Source: Clitopilus passeckerianus (taxonomy: Eukaryota; Basidiomycota; Agaricomycetes; Agaricales; Entolomataceae). Taken from it: DNA of 64,000 nt. A model generated the notes under the pieces. That model saw only the letters and a program-made list of their open reading frames with translations. It was not told where the DNA came from and did no database searches. This document shows, in pieces, positions 56,902 through 64,000 of this stretch; within the stretch, counting starts at the first letter, position 1, and each line of letters begins with the position of its first letter. The stretch is from the NCBI GenBank assembly GCA_944990035.1, contig CALYLX010000142.1, positions 1,674,001-1,738,000 on the forward strand, read 5' to 3'. Both the position numbers and the translations under genes were made by a program.

Positions 56902-59119
56902 ATGTCCGCCATCTCGTTATCATCCAGGGACCATTCCCCCGTCCCTAGTGCCAATGGGCACAACGATGCCACATATACGCGACACGAACCAGCATACTAC
57001 TCGCAGGATCTTCAGAGCAACACTGGGGCTCCTAGGTCTCGCTCCACGACCCAGGACTCTGGCACCTCATCGTTCGAGCGAACTACGGCGGTGGCTTCCA
57101 CCTCGCGCACCAACGGGGTTCCGTCACAATTGGCACCGAAGAAAAAACCACCATCGCAGTCTCAACCGTTACAGCCTCGCACAAGAACATATTCTCAACC
57201 CTATTTGACCAATTCGGACTCGACTTCCCGACCTGGAACTGGCTACCGAGGGAAGGCGAACGGAAATGGTAAACTTGGTTCCGATCTACACGGTTCTCAT
57301 CCATTGAACATGTTGGCAGCAGATATCAGACCCACTCGTATACCAAAGGCTTCAAGGACAGCCAGTGGACATTCACCACCTCTACCTCAAACTAATGGCA
57401 CCAATTATACCGCCCATCCCTACAAAATACCTGACGTCCCAGCCACCACTCTAGGGGCCTCATCCAAAAATTCTTCTCAGTCGCAGGTCAACTTGCCTGA
57501 TCGTCGTGACCCCCATCTGCTTAATGAACCTGCTCCGTTTCAACCTGGATCGACAACATCGCTAACGCCTTCACGAATCGACGATTATGATGACGGTGCA
57601 CCTCCACGTCCCTCAATGGAATCGGAAGAACGACCCTTCCAACATTGGTATCGTGGGGATGTATCCCGTAATGGCGGTGTTGGCGAACTCAGAGTGGGAA
57701 AGAGACAGGAGATGTTGGATATTGCGAATTACGGACACAAAATTCGTGAACAGGAGAGAGCTGCTGCCGCTGCCGCTCGCACGGTATCTCACAACTACTT
57801 GAATAACGAAGCGAAGCGACGGAAGAGGGCAGATAGTTTCTCAAGGCTGGAGGCAAAGGAACAGAGGGACAGCTTGTATTTAGACGACCAGGAGGCCGAC
57901 AACGTGCTGGACGAGAATCCACTAACCGACATCGACAACGTGTCGGAGGATGCTGCGTCCGCCTCGGATTACCATGAAAGCTACGCGTATCACCATCATG
58001 AACGCGACAACGACCCGACCGTGACTGGCCCGGAAGACTTGACCATAACCACGTCATCTACACCCATGGCTTGGAGTTCGAGTAACGCTACGACTACTAC
58101 TGAGAATCGGAGTACCACGCCGACGTTCTCATCGGGGCATGCAAGAAGGTCGTCTTCAAAACAAAGAGAGCCGTCATCATCGAGGATACCGCAGCCTTCA
58201 TCGAGACGGTCGTCTGACGCGAGGGCGACCACGCCTACACCGACTCTTGGTCTGGGGAGGGTGTCGCCGGGTCCTACGGCGTCCACTATGGCTGGTTCGA
58301 CATCATCCCATGGTACACGTCAGAGACAGCCGTCTGTCTCAACGACCAAGTCAACCGGAACCACACCTTCCAACTCTGCAAATGCTGCAAAACGCGGCCG
58401 GTCACCCAACGTGGTTAACACGCCCGGGAAGGCGAAGGCGACGCCGTCAAAGTCAAGGTCGAAGACGATGCCGCCGAAGGTTGATCTGAAGAACGAGAAA
58501 GATAGGAGGAGTGTTGCGTATTATCCGAATCCTGGGGAGGGTGCTGAATTGGCGGATGCCATTCCGTCGTGGACGCAGCCTGTCCCGAAGGCGGGGAATT
58601 GGGATGATGTGGTGTTGCCTGTTGTGGCGAGGAAGCAGGGGTTGAACGATCAGTATCATACGGCGGTGGGTAAGCCTAAGCCTAGGGTTAACAATGATAC
58701 CTTTGAACCGGTGAGCTCTCTTTATATGTCCTCCTGTTTGATACTGTTGCTGAAGGAGGTTATAGGCACCTGGAACTTTCGGATATGACGATACAAAAGG
58801 CCGGAGACGCAGACCTGGGGAACCGGAAACAATACCTATGGATGAGTTTGGACGACCGATGTATCCCGACGAGCAAGAGGAAGATCAAGAACTTACGGTG
58901 GACCCAAACTCTGCACAATATCACCAGAATGGTCACGACCGCACGAGGCTCCCAACACGGTCAGAACCACCACCTTCGCCCGCACCATTCTCGCAGTACG
59001 CGCCTGGTACAGAGAAGAAGTTCGATGTGCAAGCTGCAGAGACCGCGAGGCTCGCGCAGGTGGAGAGGCAGAAGGAAGAAGAGGACACTGGCGGATGCTG
59101 CAAGTGTATCATCATGTAG
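56902..59119 (+). CDS. Ser/Pro-rich protein with C-terminal CAAX prenylation motif
   Basis: The first in-frame ATG is at 56902 (MSAISLSSRDHSPVPSANGH). About 600 residues of disordered Ser/Thr/Pro/Arg-rich sequence include a helix-forming block (RQEMLDIANYGHKIREQERA, about 57705) and a DNVLDENPLTDIDNVSEDA segment. A conserved-looking part follows: SVAYYPNPGEGAELADAIPS, WTQPVPKAGNWDDVVLPVVA and RKQGLNDQYHTAVGKPK. One intron (58712-58767) joins FEP to APGTFGYDDTKGRRRRPG. The end is KFDVQAAETARLAQVERQKE, then GGCCKCIIM. CIIM is a good CAAX box (Met at X favours farnesyl), with two extra Cys that could be palmitoylated. It is likely anchored to membranes. The function is unknown. Confidence 0.75.
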
Positions 59120-59635
59120 GAGTCTCTCGGTCTCCGATTCGGCGATCCATCTGCTCTCCTGTGCATACACAATTTATTTTTCCTTCTTCCTCTTTTGGGT
59201 AATCGTTTATTCATTGTAACATGGTTGCTTCCACTTTTGCTGCTTATTGTTTATCATTGCACACCTACGCCATCCATTCGTTTATTCCCAATGGGTTTCG
59301 TCTCGTTTCCGGGCCAGTACATATCCCTTTTCCCCGGAGCAATTACCCACCTCCAGCATCATCACCATCTCAATTCCTTATCATAATAATATACCTTATG
59401 ACCTACGATTCATTATGCTTACTTCCTGCTCTTTCTGGAATCGTGCATCAGTCTACTACTATTGCATTTACGTCGCTCTTTACGTTTTATCTCTACCCTA
59501 TTTCAGGTTGTATTCTATCATACCCTTGGTCGTCTGCCTGCCAAATAGACTTTGTATAAGACCATACTTTCGGCAATTTAAATGGATTAAACTGGTCTAT
59601 GACATTTAAAGCATTACTGTACGGCGTTCTCATTT
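59120..59635. other. convergent spacer, T/C-rich 3' flanks
   Basis: Pyrimidine-rich sequence between two convergent genes; the open frames 59195-59609 reflect this composition. Confidence 0.5.
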
Positions 59636-60530
59636 CTACTTTTGACCAAGGTGACTTTTTGAGTCTCCGTCACATGCGGAAGGGCTTCGTTTCAATTTTG
59701 CGCCACCATCGACCGCCGATTCGGCCGCTCTGGAAACCGAAGGCAGGCTCTTGAACGAGTCGCGCAACTTCTCTGCTAGAACTTCGTGTACTTCTGAAGT
59801 CAAATGCAATTCGTCTTGCCAGATTGCACCACCAGCCTCCTCGACGTCATACTCTTGGAAGTCATACTCTTCCGGGTCATCGAGGATATCAGTGAGCGCA
59901 TTGTGTGAAGACCACAAAAGGACGTTGGCCCCCAGAATTCCTGCTGCCCATTCCTTGCATTGGCGAGCGAAGGTGTCATTCCACATTTGACACGCTTCGG
60001 CGAGATCTTCGGTGGAGTTCGACCCAATCGCTGCGTGACAATAGGGTTTCAATGGGAAAAATAGTTGAGAAGCTTCAAATCGTACCTCCTGGAGTGCGGT
60101 CGATTGGCGGCACATCGATAAATAGGAAGCTCCGTGCGTTGATGGGGGTAGGGTAAAGTGAATCAAGACACTCAAAGATATGTTCAATGGTCTTCTCCAT
60201 GTCATCGAGGCTGGTTTGGCTTGAGCAGAAAGGGTCAATCTCGACTGGGGGAAAGAGAATAGGGGTTCATCTACCTGCAATCGTTAATACCTATCCAAAC
60301 CACTTCAAAATGTTAACGACTAGTTTCTGTTTTCTCATCGAAGAAACACTTACCATACAGTATATTATATTTAAGGTCCCCCTCTGGTGAGGGTGCGAGG
60401 AGATTCCGGCAAGCGAATGACGCAAATTGGCTCTCCAGCCCTTCTTGGGCCGCATCGCCAATGCAGGCGTAGTTATCCACATGCGGCTTGAAGCCGGGAC
60501 TGGTTTTGCCGTTGCAGAGATGGCCTATAT
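59636..60530 (-). pseudogene. GDSL/SGNH hydrolase-like gene, probably disrupted
   Basis: The 3' two thirds are well preserved. FEVVWIGINDC (the GxND block) leads to VEIDPFCSSQTSLDDMEKTI, SLYPTPINARSFLFIDVPPI and DRTPG. An intron at about 60028-60084 then leads to MWNDTFARQCKEWAAGILGA. The catalytic DxxH block is IWQDELHLTSEVHEVLAEKL, and the tail ends SHLGQK. These are features of CE16-like fungal esterases. Two things are odd. The join between GINDC and VEIDPF is one base out of phase with the only plausible intron. Upstream (60313-60530) the expected GDS block is replaced by VWLGSSVHLQ in a frame that cannot be tied to an ATG. The gene also collides head to head with a peptidase relic. It may be a pseudogene, or it may contain a sequence error. 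Confidence 0.6.
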
Positions 60531-60585
60531 GTAAGCTTTGTAAATGGACTGACGAACCCAACCAGACGATCGCGACAAAATCTAC

Positions 60586-61250
60586 CAGACAGCATAATTT
60601 AACGACCTGGCCTCCGTCCCTACTTCCGTGGATCCCAGGAAGGACCCGTGTTGCCCAGAGATGACAGACCAAGGGATGTTATCACTCGATACCGCAGACG
60701 CAACAGCAGCTACATTCCAGTTCGCCTTTGCCAAAGCTACCAAGCAAAACCCATCGTGCTTCACTCCTTCTCGCCTCTTTATTTACTACAACGCTCGTCG
60801 CATCGAAGGTACTACTGCGAAGGATTTAGGCAGCACTATCCGCTCCGCCCTCCAATCCATTAAACAGTATGGTGTTTGTGCAGAGCATGACTGGCCCCTC
60901 GAAGATGTGGATCCTTCGACGATGGGCATCTCGCTCCGCCTCCCCAAGGACTCCAAACCCGCCGTTCATCCTCCCAAAAGTGCCTACGAGAAAGCTAGGT
61001 GCGTCTTAGTAGACAGGGAATACATGAAGCTGGACAATGGCTCGGATTTGAATCAACTAAGGGGATGCTTTGCCAAAGGCTATCCTTTCATCTTTGGCTT
61101 CCACATATAAGGCCTTGCCGTTGGATACGACGACGAAAACCAGAGGTTCATTGTGGGGAATTTATCCAGGAGCAGGATACAAGGATGACGCCTTCAGTAC
61201 CATTTGCGAGAAACGCCTGGACATTGCGAGTAGTCGAATCTGAATAGAGG
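60586..61250 (+). pseudogene. papain-family (C1) cysteine peptidase relic
   Basis: ASVPTSVDPRKD..EMTDQG matches the entry to the mature domain. The active-site segment, normally DQGxxGSCTANA, reads DQGMLSLDTADATAATFQFA, so the catalytic Cys is gone. Then come SRLFIYYNARRIEGTTAKD, GSTIRSALQSIKQYGVCAEH and LRGCFAKGYPFIFGFHI, followed by a stop. The next family block appears directly after the stop as LAVGYDDENQRFIV, missing about 30 residues, including the catalytic His. The usual NSWG is scrambled. A TAA lies just upstream of the first block. The type resembles mushroom C1 peptidases of the 'DQGxLGSCTANA' kind, found also in bacteria and archaea. Confidence 0.7.
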
Positions 61251-61433
61251 TATCATCCTGGCACCTAATCTGTGTAAATTATTGGTTCAATCTCAACCGA
61301 CCTACCCAAAGAATATATTAGATTCGCGCAAGTTCTAACTCCCATTTACAGCTCGGATACAGACTGCTGAATTCATTTACTACACGTTGCGTCCACCTCA
61401 AAGGCGTATTCAGACTGCAGCACATTATCCTTG

Positions 61434-63421
61434 TCAACTCGTACCCCCCCCCGTCGAGTATTTGACTCTCAGCGTATACGATCCGATAGCCTTCTTGTCG
61501 TCGATCTTGACTAGAGTCTTGCCGGTAAATTCGTGGAGTGGCTTCCCGTCCTTGAGCCAGGAAATGCTGTAGCTCTCCTTCACCTCGCTAGGATGGTCTT
61601 TATCGCGGAACTGCGCTAATGGAACCAAAGTCGCGTTGAACGTCCTGTCCCAGGACCCTTGACCGCTCTTCTGGCAGCCTTGCTCAACGCTGTCGATCAA
61701 GGTGTTGTTACCGAGCATAGTGAGCCAGATCTGCTCAGTGCAAATTTTGCAGAAGTTGGGCGATGTGACGACGCGCATGAGACACTCCTCGTTGGTTGGT
61801 CGATATGTGGCAACAGTCGAGGCCTCTGAGAACGTGGGGAATAGGCCGATGTAACCTGGTTCGGAAATGAATCTGCAGGTTGGGTAAGAAGGGTACTAAC
61901 TCAATAAACATAGAACTTACTCTTTCTCATTGCCATACTCAAGAATTTCACAACTGCAAAGCTGAGCAATTCCCTGTCTCTCCCCGTTCAGAAGAGTGAA
62001 CTTCAGCTCGTGTTGGCCTGCGCTGAGGCTGGTATTCCGGAGAATATCGTACTGCCAGCGATCAACGTCGATTTCTTCCTTCGGCAACCAGCCCAGATCG
62101 ACGCCATCAAGTTCGACACGCACGTCGCTGGCCTCTGGGAGGCCGGAGAGGGAAAATCGGACGAGATGGCTGAAATACTCGCCAGAAGACGTGAAGTTGA
62201 TGGACCAAGCGGTGGTGGTGTTGAGTAAACTCCATGGGTACTCCTGCATCGGCATGTCTACTCGCTCGACGCGACGGTGGGAGACAGTATTATGTGGGTC
62301 AGACATCCATTGCTCCCAGGGGGTGGGCTCTGAGAGGTTCTTCGCGGTGTTTATTGCGTAATATCCGTCATCCTCGATGCCGTCGTATTCCTCTCCAGCG
62401 TGGAGAAGATTGTGACCAACTTCGTGTCGGAGAACTAGAGCCCCGTTTAACGCAGATGCGGTGATGGTGCTGCCGAGGTGTTATGAGTACCAATTTGCTT
62501 AAAGACGCTCGAATGGGTTCAGAGACGTACACAAAATCACCCTCAAGTCCTTAACCGCCAACATATCATCAGTAATCACCCCATGAACGAATCGAACTGT
62601 AGTCTCACCTCCGTACAAGGGATCATTCGCTGCAAGTTTCGTTAAACACTTGTATCGCCGTCTACTCTTGAAGACTCAAAGAGCTCACCCAACATAATCG
62701 GATAATCACATCGACTCACCCCGACAGCATCGCAAGCTGCACGCGCAACGTCGGGCTTCCCACAGACGACGGCTCGAAGCTGGGTTCCGAATCTAAAAAG
62801 TGCAAATGCAGTGCTTGATATACGAAGTCAATGACTTTCACGGGGGATATGGACCAGAATGAAGTCGCACTCTTTCGGTTCGTCGATACCCAGACCGCTC
62901 TGATTCGGAAATGTGCTGTCAGTAGATGCAGGATCGGCAAGATTGAGTCTTACCTCGTTGCTTGGTGTAAAGGCGGCCCAGAAGTTCATCAGAGGGCGCA
63001 TGGTATGGAAAGTTTGATTTGTGGAGATGTCCTGAGCGAGCCTAGTGGCATCTGCGACGAACTTTTCTTGCTCTTCTTCGGTGTCTACAAGTGGTAAGAA
63101 TGGCGTTATTTGCGGCGGGATCAGCTCACATCCATCAGAGAAAAAGATGAAGTCGACACGATTCTCAGACGGTCCGGAGATGATGAGAGGGGTCACATTA
63201 AGCGGAGGAGCAGGGACATCGTCGCGCTGCAGATTAGTAACTTCTGACAGTGCATCAGCCTCAGACAGTTGTTTCCTGCCAAGTGGTATCTGAAGGTCTT
63301 CACCCGTAGAAATAGCAGAGTATGCTAATTAAGAAAGCGGATCAGCGATATGTTCTAGTATGACCAAATGAGTCCTACCTTGCAGCGACAAAGCTGTAAG
63401 CAAGAGAAGATTAAGCAACAT
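61434..63421 (-). CDS. M64-type (IgA peptidase-like) zinc metallopeptidase
   Basis: The start at 63421 gives MLLNLLLLTALSLQG, a signal peptide, so the enzyme is secreted or enters the secretory pathway. The catalytic domain begins LIISGPSENRVDFIFFSDGC and continues KFVADATRLAQDISTNQTFH and NFWAAFTPSNE. The zinc site is ALVLRHEVGHNLLHAGEEYD (about 62440-62395, the HExxH motif with the extended Gly). The C-terminal beta-sandwich follows: AWSINFTSSGEYFSHLVRFS, VELDGVDLGWLPKEEIDVDR and TSPNFCKICTEQIWLTMLGN. The published-style family name does not mean that fungal members cut antibodies; nutrition is more likely. A run of nine G (plus-strand C, 61444-61452) ends the frame early as STGGGTS. With eight, the frame continues to a stop at 61373. 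At least seven introns are present. Confidence 0.82.
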
Positions 63422-64000
63422 AAGAGCAATCAGAGATAGATTAGGACCGACGGTCGAGTTTCCCAAGAAGAGACCAGACCTCAATTTATACGTCTGGTCG
63501 ACCAAGGCCTCAGTAACATTCAAGAGGTCGGAGGACGTTCTAATCAAGAAGCAAATATCTCGATTTTGACGCGGTTCCGTCGTTCCACGTGGTCTTGATC
63601 CTTTCGAGAATACAGTTCAACTGGCGACAGCGCCCAGGGGGACATCATCACCGTCCACACGAAGTACAGTATTCAATAACCTGCTTGCACACCACGATTG
63701 AGCATCTCAATTTAGCATACCACCGCGATAAAAGTCTTGGCATACTGTTTGCCTGGAGCATCAGCGGATGGCCCTCGAAAGTCAAGCCGAGACCATGGGT
63801 ATACTGGGACCAAAATAGCAGACAGATGGTTCCCTCAGGGCACAAAGCAACCATGTATCCCACAAGTATCGGAAATTGTAAGAGATGGCTGAACAACAAC
63901 ACGGTGGTGGATACCAGAACTTGGGGCCGGTCATGGTTCCGTTGGCTTCCTTCATTGGGCATTCCGGCTTTACGTCAGCCAATCTAAGCCAATGACAGAG
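63422..64000. other. unassigned right end
   Basis: Upstream region of the M64 peptidase gene. Beyond about 63620 both strands have open frames of 65-130 codons, one with a hydrophobic stretch on the minus strand (TVLLFSHLLQFPILVGYMVA). It could be an exon of a gene that continues beyond the window, but no splice or motif evidence settles it. Confidence 0.3.

Noticed and set aside
63640..63990. A gene at the right edge with a hydrophobic segment
   Set aside because: No start, splice sites or motif could be fixed; kept only as an unassigned region.

Overview
The window reads as nuclear DNA of a mushroom-forming basidiomycete (Agaricomycetes). Genes are dense and lie on both strands. Coding sequence is broken by many 45-60 base GT-AG introns. 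Several families are typical of that group: a FunK1 kinase, a DUF6533 membrane protein, F-box/LRR-like proteins, a NACHT relic and CCL2-like beta-trefoil lectins. There is no bacterial or viral operon-like layout.

Layout. 1-4.6 kb holds housekeeping genes: a GCFC/Ntr2-like splicing factor cut by the window edge, a Rad60/Esc2-like SUMO-like-domain protein, and the mRNA-capping RNA triphosphatase. 5.2-11.7 kb is an accessory stretch with a tandem beta-trefoil protein and lineage-restricted hypotheticals. 12-25 kb holds mitochondrial porin (VDAC), a Ser/Thr kinase with a long low-complexity tail, a FunK1 kinase and a DUF6533 protein. 25-29.9 kb is the septation kinase of the Cdc7/SepH type.

From 30.2 to 51.2 kb lies the most striking part: at least six minus-strand genes plus two relics of one family. 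These proteins join a NYN (PIN-like) RNase domain to a LOTUS/OST-HTH RNA-binding domain, or have lost the LOTUS part. The copies share intron positions, 5' flank blocks and 3' flank repeats. The 3' repeats match the region just after the sepH stop codon, so the array seems to have grown by tandem duplication next to sepH. An ABCC transporter (37.7-43.4 kb) and an F-box protein sit inside the array. The copies differ mainly in their linkers: a 13-residue Pro/Gln/Val/Thr repeat in two, a giant Glu/Asp tail in one, and one apparent chimera.

51.3-64 kb returns to conserved genes: RCC1-type Ran exchange factor, mitochondrial ribosomal protein uL5m, a CAAX-box protein and a M64-type metallopeptidase. 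Among them are decayed genes: a NACHT NTPase relic, a GDSL hydrolase with a phase break, and a papain-like peptidase that has lost its catalytic residues. All calls come from reading the translated sequence by eye. No database search was run, and exon borders are approximate unless stated.
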